Source of the DNA: Siphonodentalium dalli
Taxonomy: Eukaryota; Mollusca; Scaphopoda; Gadilida; Siphonodentaliidae
Assembly: GCA_032622095.1 (NCBI GenBank)
Contig: CP136061.1
Location: 134,685,587 to 134,749,586 of the forward strand
Reading direction: 5' to 3'
Length of the DNA stretch: 64,000 bases
Part shown: positions 23,940 to 34,058 of the stretch, in pieces
Position numbering within the stretch: position 1 is the first letter of the stretch
Layout: the number at the start of each line of letters is the position of its first letter
Translations under genes and position numbers: made by a program
Notes under the pieces: model-generated
Told to the model about the DNA's origin: nothing
The model's database searches: none
The model's input: the letters and a program-made list of their open reading frames with translations, nothing else

Positions 23940-24522
23940 CTACTATACGCAGCAAGTCCCTTGCATCCCGGTAAACGCAGCAAGTCCCTGGTAAATGCAG
24001 CAAGTCCCTCTAATTTAGGGTGGGTTAGTGGAGTTGTTGATGAGTTTAATCAGTGTTTTATTATCCATTTGATTTATGATCTGTGGCAGTTGATTAGAGT
24101 TGATTGGAAATCTTTATCCCTTTATAATTATTTAAGATGGGTATTTGTAGATTTTTATATATAAAATAAAATAGTTTTTCTAAGTTTTATTATGTTGCTA
24201 TTTCTTTTATTCTACTCACTATTTAATATAATTTAAATAATATGATTTATATTTCTTTGTGATATTCCTGTTTTCACTGCGTAAACACATGTCCGTGATT
24301 AATTATCACTGAACAGGTGTTGTTTTTATAGGACAAAAGAACTTTCTGGGAGTTTCTCCTTTGAAGCTCATTTGAAGATTTGTTTGTTTTCTTAACCAGA
24401 CTGAATAATTATCAACCAGTGTTATTTCAAGATTCAGCTCACGTCTGAGATGGCATGTTGTGTATTTAATCAAATGTATATAAGCTGCAACTAAGATTTC
24501 AGAAATCATAACCAAACTTAGA

Positions 24523-24780
24523 ATGTATACAATGCGTCTTACTGATCCTCGTTACCCTTGTGGCGTGTGTGGTATTCAATGTTTTAAAGATTGCATCGAA
24601 TGTACTGGCTGTAAACAATGGACACATTACCAATGTCTTCCGATGACGAAACAAGTTTTCAACATGTGGTCAGCAGACTTGAGTTACATCACGTTTTACT
24701 GCAAATCGTGTTCTTTCGACAGCAACGGTGAATATGATGTGTTAAAAGCATTAAATAGGTTTGTAATATTTGCTAGTTAG
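24523..24780 (+). CDS. PHD-type zinc-finger exon of a mobile-element gene
   Basis: The 85-codon frame begins MYTMRLTDPRYPCGVCG and shows a PHD-like cysteine/histidine order. The pairs are C14-x2-C17 and C27-x2-C30, then W..H..C, then a final C-x2-C (CKSC). The spacing and the sequence IECTGCKQWTHYQC are characteristic of PHD fingers. After KALNR the frame meets AATAG|GTTTGT, a plausible splice donor at 24758/24759, so the last residues to the stop may be intronic. PHD fingers bind histone H3 tails in host proteins. In transposon proteins their role is unclear. The location inside inverted repeats shows it is transposon cargo, not a host gene. I saw no downstream exon with a catalytic domain, so the protein is probably broken. 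Confidence 0.7.
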   Translation: MYTMRLTDPRYPCGVCGIQCFKDCIECTGCKQWTHYQCLPMTKQVFNMWSADLSYITFYCKSCSFDSNGEYDVLKALNRFVIFAS

Positions 24781-25190
24781 TCTATTCCTGATATGGTATA
24801 AATAAAGAGCGTTTACATCATAATATGAGAACATTTTACACCTAATAATATTTGACATCATTATTATTAAATAATTAACTATGTTATATATAGTAATTAG
24901 CGTTTATTTGTTAGTCTATTCCTGCTATGATTTTAATAAATAGCGTTTATTTCACTGATGTGAGAAAACATAATATGAAAGCATTAACCATGTTAATAAT
25001 TAGCGTTTATTTGTTAGTCTATTCCTGCTATGATTTTAATAAAGAGCGCTTATATTTCACTGATGTGAGAAAATATAACATGACAGCATTAACCATGTTA
25101 ATAATTAGCGTTTATTTGTTAGTCTATTCCTGCTATGATTTTAATAAAGAGCGTTTATTTCACTGATGTGAGAAAATATAATATGAAAGC
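24775..25190 (+). repeat. ~104-bp tandem repeat, three to four copies
   Basis: GTTAGTCTATTCCTG recurs at 24775, 24910, 25013 and 25118 (steps 135, 103, 105). It is followed by 'aataaagagcgtttatttca' and 'ctgatgtgagaaaat'. Related single copies occur near 44235, 54885 and 58735, so this is a dispersed family that has amplified here. Confidence 0.85.
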
Positions 25191-25197
25191 AAAGGAA

Positions 25198-26287
25198 TAG
25201 AGATGGGCGGTTAACCGTGGAATCAGTTCGGTTTCGGTTGTCGGGAAAAACCGGAAATGACAACCGTGGTAAGTTGGGAAAACCCGTAGTTTCGGTTGTC
25301 ACAACTTCCTGTAATCATGGCAGAGCACGACGAACAAACGAGTCCTGTGTGGAAATATTTTTCAAAGAAAGATAAGAAATCTACGTGTGCCGCTTGTAAT
25401 ATATGCAGAAAGGAGTTCGCATGGTGAAATCGCGCGACGAATTAATTACGTTGCTTCCGTGTACACGTATTTTCACTGTAGTAAACACAACACAAGTCAG
25501 TGTATTTCTCATGTTATTTCAATCATTAAGGCCGTACAAATACCGGTACTCTGAAAGGTGAATTTGATAACGAGGATATGATATCAAAAGGTATCAATGG
25601 TTGTTACCCGCATCCCCTATTAGTTTTTATCACTGTTTGGATGTTAAATCGTCAAATATATTTGTGCGCCGTTGATTAAAAATGTTATGCCGGAATCGGA
25701 GCCGGAATGAATTATACCGTTTGTCGGTAAACTGTTTAGAAATAGCACTCATTCAGGTGACTTGTATTGGATGCATGTATAGTGTGTACAGTATTATGTT
25801 CCCTAAATATGGTAATAGGTATATAGCCAGATAATGTGATTGAGAGATTCTAGTTATGTTTTATTTTCATTTTGTTGTTTATTTCAAATTTTATTTTTCA
25901 AATCATAACTATACACATATATCTAGTAACACATTAGTTTTATGCCAATATAAATTATCATTATATTATTTCACACTTATGATCATATGATGCTGAATTG
26001 CAGTCATACACAATACACAGACTCACTTGCATTCTAGCACTGCCACTCGACATGGACATTAACAATATACATGTATTAGTAACAATATGATACATAATTT
26101 ACAATTATAAAAGGACATGTACCTCACAAGTTATGGTGATAAAATTGGTGTGTTTTCTTTGTAATATGATGAAGCATAATTAGATTTTGTTCACATTAGT
26201 CATTTTTATTAATAAAAACCGAAACCGAAACTCAACTCTTTTTCCACAACCGAAACCGAAGCAAATTTTCACAACCGCCCATCTCTA
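25198..26287 (+). mobile_element. hAT element, 1090 bp, with BED-finger exon and 8-bp target duplication
   Basis: Perfect 15-bp inverted ends TAGAGATGGGCGGTT are flanked by CAAAGGAA on both sides (25190-25197 and 26288-26295). Subterminal AACCGAAACCGAA / TTCGGTTTCGGTT words repeat at both ends. The interior encodes the start of an hAT-type transposase (25317-25427), but the catalytic region is absent. It is nested in the PHD-bearing transposon and is therefore the younger insertion. Confidence 0.94.
25317..25427 (+). pseudogene. N-terminal BED zinc-finger fragment of an hAT transposase
   Basis: The frame reads 36 codons: MAEHDEQTSPVWKYFSKKDK, then KSTCAACNICRKEFAW, then a stop. The pattern (VWKYF, basic stretch, CxxC) is the first half of a BED finger, which binds DNA at the N-terminus of hAT transposases. 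The pair C24-x2-C27 is visible. The closing His/Cys pair is missing because the frame stops after Trp, or is spliced at GCATG|GTGAAA. The position 120 bp inside a bona fide hAT terminus supports the call. No RNase-H-like or dimerisation domain follows, so this copy cannot supply transposase. Confidence 0.75.
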
Positions 26288-26573
26288 CAAAGGAATGACA
26301 TGACTCTTAATTTTATCATTCAATGATTCAGTCCCACAATTCAGTCCAATTCCCTTCAATAATCTATCAGTATTACGATCAAATTAAAACCCTTTGATTA
26401 AAGCCATTTGTAATCAGCACCTCCACTGATTAAACATATCGTTGTGCAAACACGCATGGCTAATCCGCCGTAATCCACCCTCGGTGAGAGGGACTTGCTG
26501 CATATATCAGGGACTTGCTGCGTTTACCGGGGACTTGCTGCATATCCAGGGACTTGCTGCGTATAGTAGAACC

Positions 26574-26725
26574 GCTAATAACGGGCCATGGCATGGAAGG
26601 TATGATTCCAGTTCATCAACTTGTGCTTTAGTATAGAAGGAATGTAGGCAGCGGCAAATCACGACTCAAGTCAAGATGTGGTCTGGATATCGACCGTCAC
26701 AATAGGCAAATTTGGCTATAATATC
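26574..26725. repeat. Right copy of the direct repeat flanking the 2.6-kb transposon
   Basis: It matches 23768-23925 with a small deletion in the 'ggcagcggca' region and a few substitutions. It restarts at CTAATAACGGGCC immediately after the transposon end. Confidence 0.8.
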
Positions 26726-26915
26726 TATACATTAAATGACGAGATTTGTTATCGTTGTGACAACATACAAATACAACGCCGAGTGACTGACTAAGATAGT
26801 AAGAATAAACACAAATTGCATCGAAAATAGGAGTGTGTGGTAATCAAAAGTAAAATTACGAACACCTCGAAACCTTGGGATGTGTACAATAACTGCAGGG
26901 AAACAAATGATATAC

Positions 26916-26941
26916 CTTGCGCTCGCACGCCGGTCGTCCAT
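26916..26941 (-). CDS. RYBP: RYBP/YAF2 homologue, exon 1 (start codon and first residues)
   Basis: On the minus strand ATG at 26941 opens MDDRRASA and two bases (AG) before a donor AG|GTATAT. Joined to exon 2 this gives MDDRRASARSKRQ. That matches the length and charge pattern of the vertebrate start as I remember it (MGDKKSPTRPKRQ), with the initiator 12 residues before the conserved Gln. The phase (two bases left over) is exactly what exon 2 requires. No earlier in-frame ATG lies in the immediately preceding sequence. I infer this exon from phase, donor and resemblance; a transcript would settle it. Confidence 0.75.
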
Positions 26942-27060
26942 CACAATAGATAACGAAAATCTACCGAAAATGCGTTTGTTGTTGATGTCAACTTTTATTT
27001 CCTGTGAAGATGGCGCGTGAACATGTCACGTGATGTGTCTATAGTATTTAAAGAAAAGAG
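26942..27060 (-). promoter_or_regulatory. Putative RYBP promoter / 5' UTR
   Basis: Immediately upstream of the start codon on the minus strand are the palindromic E-box TCACGTGA (27026-27033) and GCGCCATCTT (27007-27016, reverse of AAGATGGCGC). The latter resembles a YY1 site, common close to start sites of housekeeping genes. There is no clear TATA box at a usual distance. YY1-like words are also abundant in the repeats of this window, so the single match is weak evidence. Inference only. Confidence 0.35.
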
Positions 27061-27481
27061 CGGAAAATTCAAATTTTCGCAATTTTTTTTAAAGGGACAC
27101 ATTCCGTTTATTGGTAGGCTACAGTTGAAGTTAAATCAATGCTTGTCATGCCATATGTCCATATGCTACTTAAGTAATAATCTTCATATCCTCATGATAA
27201 CAATGATATAGCCGGTACTCTGGTATAAAAGTCACGTCTACAGGCCACTATATATACACCCATGGATGTAATAAAGACACAGGCCTACCCTTGTAAATTC
27301 CAAGTAAAGGCACGGTGTACCCCACTTTATTATCGTAAACTGTTGGTAAAACAGGACATACGATACATGGGTATAAACCCATGTAAATCAGAACTGTATG
27401 TATCTGTATATATTGCAGTGTAGGAACCTTTCGGTTATAGATGCATGCAGCTGTAGGCATATATATATCTTGCTGTAGTAC
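27061..27481. other. Intergenic sequence upstream of RYBP; nothing recognised
   Basis: There are no conserved frames, no repeat family shared within the window and no RNA gene that I can see. Confidence 0.5.
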
Positions 27482-28289
27482 CCGTAAACCGGGGTAACTT
27501 GAGACAGTTTTGAGGGTATTTTAAAGCTAACTTGAAATAAATGTTTTGGACCCTAGCCACATCACTTGACACTTCTCAAACAACCTCTGAGCTATTGATC
27601 TCTAATAGTTCTAACCTGTTGTAGCATTGTATATGGCAAAAATAGTGGCCTGAACGAGTGTCTCAAGTCACCCCGGCAATGGGGTGACTTGAGACAGATG
27701 TCTCCTAAACTCATATAACATCTTGTTCCACTGCCCCAATTTGACTCCAGTAGTAGGACAGACCGATAATGATGCAACAGACAAAGATTACTTTAATAAG
27801 AATTATAATTTAGATTTTAGCAATCTATATTTGCTATTCACCACTATCCAGGCTGTATAATAATAATCATGTGTCGATATTAGAATGCAATGCCATTGTA
27901 TCATGTGATGCTGAAATAGGCACAGCAATAATTTAATGGATCGGCATGTTCGTACATGTACTTGTCATCTTAGAAAACAAATAGTATACCTTACCTATTA
28001 TTTCAGGATTATTATAAACACTTAAAGAAATATATAAGAGAACAACTCATTGCTGAGTAGTGGCCAAAGAAAATGCTCAGATAACAACTTCAACAAACAG
28101 ACTTCGACCATTAGTATAACTTATTGTCTGAACGCTTCCCCACCATTGCAATAAGCGAGATCACTGATTCGCTACCGTATTAGATGCATCCAGCCCGTTC
28201 CGTGCATTCAGTGCTACAGGTCAAAGTTCTGTCTGGAGTAGAATTCTTGTAAATATTCATGAATTCCATATTGCTACATCAAATAATTT

Positions 28290-28885
28290 AGGCTTAGGGT
28301 TATAATATAGGGCTCATGTTGAACTAGTGAAAGGGTTATGGTTTTCTTTAGGGTTAACCGTTAGGGCACCCGTTAGGGTCAAATCTCACCCCCTCGATCA
28401 CATGTTTATGGTTAGGGTTCATCCTTTATGGACAAAGCGTATCCTCTCGATCACAGGTTTAGAGCTCACACTTTAAGGGCAAATCCAACCCCCGCAATCA
28501 CAGGTTTAGGGAAAGGGGCTCATCCTTTATGGGCAAAGCGTATCCCCTCGATCACTGGTTTAAGGTTAGGGCTCATGTTGATCTAGTGAAAGAGTTAGGG
28601 TTTGCTTTAGGGTTAGGGCACCCTTTAGGGTCAATTCCCATCCCCTCGATCACTGGTTTAGGGTTTGGATTCACCCCTTATGGGCAAATTCCATCCCTCG
28701 ATTACAGGCTATGGCTCACCCTTTATGGGCAAAGCGTATCCCCTCGATCACAGGTTTAGGTTTAGGGCTCATCTTGAACTACATGTAGGTAAAGGCTTAG
28801 GGTTTCCTTTTGGGTTAGGGCACCCTTTAGGGTCAATGCCCACCACCTCAATCACATGGTTAGGGTTAGGGTTATCGGAGATACG
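28290..28885 (+). repeat. Telomere-like GGGTTAGGG repeat block (left arm)
   Basis: Degenerate units combine TTTAGGGTTAGGG with 'caccctttagggtcaa', 'cccctcgatcacaggttta' and 'catcctttatgggcaaag'. The TTAGGG words are embedded in a longer (about 100-bp) composite unit, so this is a dispersed interstitial repeat, not a chromosome end. An inverted copy lies at 29572-29712. Confidence 0.85.
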
Positions 28886-29565
28886 AGTCTTGGAGCCATG
28901 GTTCATGGCTACATAACGAAGATACGAGTCTTGTATCCGTGGAGCCATGGCTCCATAAAGGAGATACGAGTCTTGGAGCCATGTCTACATAACGAAGATA
29001 CGAGTCTTGGAGCCATGGCTCCATAACGGAGATACTTCTTGGAGCCATGGCTCCATAACGAAGATCTCGTTTGGAGCTATGACATACACTTAGGCTCCAT
29101 GGCTCCTAGACTCGTATCTTCATCATGGAGCCATGGCTCCATGGCTAAAAGACTTGTATCCTTGTATCCGACTTGTATCCAAGTCTTCGAGTCGTGGAGC
29201 CATGGCTCCATAACAAGTCTTGGAGCCATAACGAAGATACGAGGTTTGGAACCATGACATACTTTCGTGTGGCTCCATGGCTCAGAGACTCGTATCTTCG
29301 TTATGGAGCCATGGCTCAAAGACTCGATTCTTCGTTATGGACATATGGAGCCATATCGGAGCCACGAGTCTCAGAGCCATGGCTCCATAATGAAGATACG
29401 AGTCTTGGAGCCATGCGAAAGTTTATGTAATGGCGCCATAACGGCGATGTATGTATTCGTGTAGCTGTTGCTTCGTGGCTTTATGGCACCATGGCTCCAT
29501 GACACGTATCTCCGTTATGGATCCATGGCTCCACGGCTCAATGCAAGACTCGTACCTCTGTTATA
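28886..29565. repeat. Minisatellite of palindromic GGAGCCATGGCTCC units
   Basis: Roughly 35-45 bp units combine the 14-bp palindrome GGAGCCATGGCTCC with AGATACGAGTCTT or its inverse AAGACTCGTATCT. Units occur in both orientations: mainly GATACGAGTC left of about 29090, ACTCGTATC right of about 29100, then mixed. Every unit can form a hairpin. Open frames that cross it are repeat artefacts. Confidence 0.88.
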
Positions 29566-29571
29566 TCCTAA

Positions 29572-29712
29572 TCCTGTGATCGAGGGGATACGCTTTGCCC
29601 ATAAAAGATGAGCCCTAACCCTAAACCTGTGATCGAGGGGGTGGGCTTTGACCCTAAAGGGTGCTCTAACCCTAATTCAACATGAGCCCTAACCCTAAAC
29701 ATGTGATCGTAG
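29572..29712 (-). repeat. Telomere-like repeat block (inverted right arm)
   Basis: CCTAACCCTAAACCTGTGAT-type units are the reverse complement of the block at 28290-28885. The two flank the palindromic minisatellite as inverted arms. Confidence 0.85.
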
Positions 29713-30246
29713 TACTTGCAGTCAGTCAGCTACATGTAGATTATCATTCAATTTTACTTGTGCAACTTATCATGTGCATTAACTGAGATATACTGTAGTA
29801 GTTAGCAACTAAATAGCACATGTAGCCATATATAGCATGTATAGGTCATATCCGGGTGACTGTCTCAAGTCACCCCGAGTATGTCGAAAATCATGTTTTT
29901 CTTAGAAAGCATAAAATATGTAACTACATACATAAAATGACAATCTGTTGACACATCAGATATATATTTCTGGAGTCTTGGTCATATTCATCTCCATATA
30001 GTCCGCATGGTGTATGCGGCGCAGTGGAAGTTTTCAAGTGGTCAAATTCTCAGACCAGTTGCTCCATTTTTTTTCAATTGCATCTCATTATTTATAGATT
30101 ATTATCAAATAAATATACCTGTCATCAGAATAAATAAGATTTATTTGAATGTAAGAACAATACAGAATGATTATAGTGCCTGAAATATGGCACCATCCTG
30201 TTTTATCTCAAGTCACCCCGGTGTCTCAAGTTACCCCGGTTTACGG

Positions 30247-32633
30247 TAATAACTTCTTCTGGAAAAACGCTCTTTAAAACGGTCTTTAAATGGGTGTGTT
30301 ATTTTTTAAGTCAATAATTATTTCTTCGAGAAAAAAAAAGCTCTTTAAAAATGCTTTAAAACTTCAAATGTCGTCAGTTACTTCAAAACGTGGCGCTACA
30401 GGAGCGATTGGTTGATTTAGATTTTAATGGTGTCATTCGACGCGGAAAAACACCAGGAACGACATGTCCATAATCCGCACAAATCCGCACATGGGAAAAC
30501 TCAGGATCCAAAATGGCGTCCACAATGGCTATTGCCATTGGAAAATGCCATAATTTCTGCGGTAAATGCTCCAATTAGGCCTAATGCCAAATTCGTAATA
30601 AATTAAAATATAGACAAATAATGCTTAGCCGTGAACCATATCTGTATAATGTATGTCCCAAAATGGCCGCCAAAATGGACACAATCAAATGGAATTAACA
30701 TTTTGTGCAAAATTGAATAGCTAGTCCTATATAAGAGTGAACAAACGCTCGATGTATGCGGGGAAGAATGATTGCAGAGTAAAAGAGAAACTTTTGATCA
30801 GAGATGTACGAATTCTCTCTAATGTATATCTTAGGAGAGAGCAAGCGAAAGCAGGGTCTCGTGCAACGGTTAAATCTGGACTTTTGGGCGCACAGAAACG
30901 GAAAAGTAAGACAGTTGTATCTGTACTGTTTATATTGAATCGTGTGATATATATACGTGCACTTAACAGTTGAATGGGATTTAGTAGTTATGTATTGACT
31001 ATATAATTTATGTGACCTTTTCTAGAGGCAGAAATATATTTACTCAGAGCAGTCTCATGAAATGACTGACCATCATTTCTTTTGATATCTACATGTACAA
31101 CATCAAACCTTTCAAAACTCACTGCTATAGAAAAGTATGAGAGATATTCACATAATGTGTAGACCCTGTTGTTCATGTCTCAAAATAGTAGTCACAGCCT
31201 CCGATCAAGTGATGAAACACCAATATTTCGCTTTTATCAGAAGAATGGGTTTTTTTGGTAGACCATGGATGCTATTTATCAAAACACAACTTTAGGAGTA
31301 CCATAGACTATCTTCAATAAATTCCAAACTTGACCAAAATTTCCTACATACTCTATACTGTCCCTGGAAATTGTATTCACCACTTAGGCCATATATGCGC
31401 GAAACTTCAGTTTTCTTCAACCGCATCACAACGGTTATCCCTTCTCCCTAGCTAATGTTATACATAGCTGCTGCAGACAAAACCACAAATAGCAACAGTG
31501 CTTCAATGTCCACGTTGAATAACAGCTTTAAACGACGATCACCTTATATTTAGCACGAGTAGGCCTACGTGTGTGTCCATGGGGGGGGGGGGGGGGGGTG
31601 TGGGCCCGGGTAATGTTAAGATATTTTCAAACAAAAAGAAATTGAAAACTAATCGTGTGCATTGCGTGGTAACATATTGCAGTTGTAAAGTGGTGACTGA
31701 AATAATTTGAACAAAACTGTTTACTAAGAAACCGGTTTGGTAGCAGCATGAAAATTAGTCTTACATAAACTGTACGATATACCGCCTCTTTGATCTGGTG
31801 CGATGCGGTGCTAATATATTGAAGATATGAGTGTTTCTTTATAGTATAATAAGCATTGCGACATATGTGTATCATTTATTATCACAGAGAGTGTTGAAAA
31901 TTCCGGAAATGTAACTAGTATTTCTATCGCAAGGGTATGCACTTCAGTTTCTGCATTCAATAATTAATCATCATGCAGAATGAAACTACCATGCACTGGC
32001 GAAACATTACTTCCAGTTGTTCCTGTTTTAATTATATCTATATCTCTAAAGATATTTCACAACAGACGTGTATATTACCAATACGTATTTTCACTCCTAT
32101 AGATGTGGTTATCCAAAGCGTTGATAGCCATTTCATGGCCGCGATTGTATCATTTTCTGTCCGTGTCACTCTATTTCACACAAAAAGTACTGCTATAACT
32201 GCGTAATTCCGACGCCACAATATATCGTATTATATACGGCTTATTTCGAGAACTGAAATATAGACAACCAAGTTGGACGCCATATTGGAGAACAAAGTTT
32301 CCCCATAGCGGATTTTGCGGATTTCGGATATGTCGAATGACATCAAAATCAGCTTCTATCCAATTTATACCGGGATGATCCCCAAATTCAGCTTCAACGA
32401 CCGCACTATTATATAGGCCATACCACGACATTGCCAGTTTTAGTGGTGGAGGAAATACGCACACTTACGGCTAATCTAACAGTGATTTCAACAGTTGATA
32501 AACTCGTCGACCATGTGCGGCATACCACCGGCCATCGACGAGTAGGACGTGGGGCTACAACTATATATGGTGTTTTTTTTAATATGGGTTGGTTCCAATC
32601 AGAGATGAATTTTGTGAATAACTTATTTCTACA
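30247..32633. other. No gene recognised; unique sequence
   Basis: Scattered YY1-like words (AAAATGGCGTCC at about 30510, AAAATGGCCGCC at 30660) and a G-run at about 31580-31597 are the only landmarks. A plus-strand frame at 30737-30973 passes a GTAAGA word, but I find no family resemblance. No RNA gene was seen. Confidence 0.45.
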
Positions 32634-33210
32634 TAGGGCCCTGCGAATCGGGAATTTTCAGCCAAATGATTCCGAATCGCATCGAATCTCGAATCGAATC
32701 ATTGCATCAGGTAATAATAGTGAAGATGAAGATAATACATGACTCAGAGGCCATACCAATATCAATTTGCTCACTTCGTAACGACGATAAATGGTCGTCA
32801 GTATACCATGTAAATATTACCTTTAAATGATTCAAATGAATGTCCAACAAATTAAGTGTGCATTCTTTGTGGACGTCTCTGTTATACAATAATGAAACAG
32901 TCCAGAAGCCATATTGAAGCCAGAAAGCAATCGGGTTCACAAGTTTGTCATATATATGAAATTAATATATGAAATTGTGTTAGATCAGTTGCAATCTGGT
33001 CTATAGCATAGCTCAGGTCGAGTACAATGTTATGTATATGTGTTGGTATCATAAAATATCTTCGCGAAAAAGCAACGTGGTCCGTTGAATTAATGAGAAT
33101 GCAACTGGTGCCAATGATTCGATATAGTTCGAATTAGAACAGCCGATTTCGAATCGAATCAGATGAAAGATTCCGTATCGCATCGATTCGAGTCGATTCG
33201 CAGGGCCCTA
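32634..33210. mobile_element. hAT element, 577 bp, perfect 8-bp target duplication
   Basis: Perfect inverted ends TAGGGCCCTGCGAATCG are flanked by TTTCTACA on both sides (32626-32633 and 33211-33218). Subterminal CGAATCGAATC repeats occur at both ends. The interior is non-coding. Confidence 0.95.
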
Positions 33211-33371
33211 TTTCTACATTCCCTAGTTGTAATGTTATTTACCTGTGATTTACCTGTGATATTCGGGCATATTATAAGCTTTCGCTTGTATTGGCCAATT
33301 GTCGTAGTATAACATATTTTTGCTCTATTTACAGTGCGCTCAAGTTAGAATACATATCAGAATTTGTTTGG

Positions 33372-33570
33372 CTAATTACCACGCCACTGGTCATTTAATA
33401 TTGATTTAAAATCATTCACCGAACCGGCCGACACCAAATGTTCAGGGAGACTGTTCCAATTGTTAGTACTTCTGGCTGCAAAGTTGTTCTTGCATGTTGT
33501 TATGTGGCAGATAATACCACATAATAATGCATGTTGTTATGTGGCAGATAATGCCACATCCTTTGATTTC
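33372..33570 (-). pseudogene. LINE C-terminal remnant (CR1/L2-like)
   Basis: On the minus strand the frame ends NNWNSLPEHLVSAGSVNDFK, then SILNDQWRGN and a stop (TAG at 33372-33374). The motif R...WNSLPe.vV.A.sVn.FK..L...W is the C-terminal tail of CR1/L2-type non-LTR retrotransposon proteins, after the reverse transcriptase. The upstream part is broken. A 45-bp block (GCATGTTGTTATGTGGCAGA...) is duplicated in tandem at 33492-33560, and no reverse-transcriptase motifs are present. Such elements are usually 5'-truncated on insertion. Confidence 0.8.
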
Positions 33571-34058
33571 GAATGAGGTGAGGTAATATCATGCAATAAT
33601 ATATACAAGTAATACCATGGGAATGATAGTATGAATCTTAGTTCTATTTCTAGACTATTTAAAGTCTGGTATGCTGTTGTCTTTGGAGCAGTTCAGATCT
33701 CGACGTACATTAGCGATCCCGCAAAACGTATAAATTTCAATCAGGGACAAGATTTTAGGTGGGTTTGTTTTTTGTATATACAAGTCCAAAATGTAACAAC
33801 TCTGCAAGGTAAAATGTTCCCACCCATGTATTTCACATAGGTATTTTACAGGGATGTAAGTGTGCATGTGGGATTCTACTAGAGTAATTTCACCAGAGGT
33901 CATTCTACGAGGGTAATTTACCTCGATATTAGGGTAAAGTTACTGCGATAGTACCGAGGTGCGCCTTTAGAAGCTTTAACATTTGAGATAACAGATTGGA
34001 GGCTATATGAATCAGGTGTTAAATAAGGTGTTAAATCTTTTGGATCCAGCCTACTTAT

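Larger units (their letters stand above)
23941..26569. mobile_element. 2.6-kb terminal-inverted-repeat transposon carrying a PHD-finger exon
   Basis: The left end (23941-24010) holds three copies of a CGCAGCAAGTCCCT-type motif. The right end (26488-26569) holds four copies of its inverse, AGGGACTTGCTGCG. The outermost bases TACTATACGCAGCAAGTCCC match inverted. The body contains a PHD-type exon (24523-24780), a ~104-bp tandem repeat (24775-25190) and a complete nested hAT element (25198-26287). Without the nested element the transposon is about 1.5 kb and is clearly a deleted, non-autonomous copy. Superfamily unknown; tandem motifs at both ends look like multiple transposase-binding sites. Confidence 0.75.
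20474..26915 (-). other. RYBP: RYBP intron 1 (6.4 kb)
   Basis: The intron is bounded by the exon 1 donor AG|GTATAT and the exon 2 acceptor TTGACAG. It contains a 32-bp minisatellite, two small inverted-ended elements and a 2.6-kb transposon with its own zinc-finger exons on the opposite strand. First introns of RYBP are long in vertebrates too. Confidence 0.72.
27482..30246. mobile_element. 2.77-kb element with 25-bp perfect inverted ends enclosing telomere-like and palindromic repeats
   Basis: CCGTAAACCGGGGTAACTTG at 27482 is the start of a 25-bp sequence perfectly inverted at 30222-30246. The terminal core TGTCTCAAGT.ACCCCGG recurs inside, in both orientations, at about 27659-27697 (a hairpin), 29861 and 30205. 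This looks like a set of transposase-binding sites. No transposase frame was found. The interior holds the telomere-like blocks and the minisatellite listed separately. Confidence 0.85.

Noticed and set aside
29039-29464. Overlapping frames rich in MEPWLHNEDT
   Set aside because: Translation of a short palindromic minisatellite in several frames at once.
28290-29712. True telomere or chromosome end
   Set aside because: The TTAGGG words are embedded in ~100-bp composite units, occur in inverted blocks and lie inside an element with its own inverted ends.
30737-30973. Basic 78-codon frame with GTAAGA donor-like site
   Set aside because: No acceptor, no partner exon and no recognisable family.
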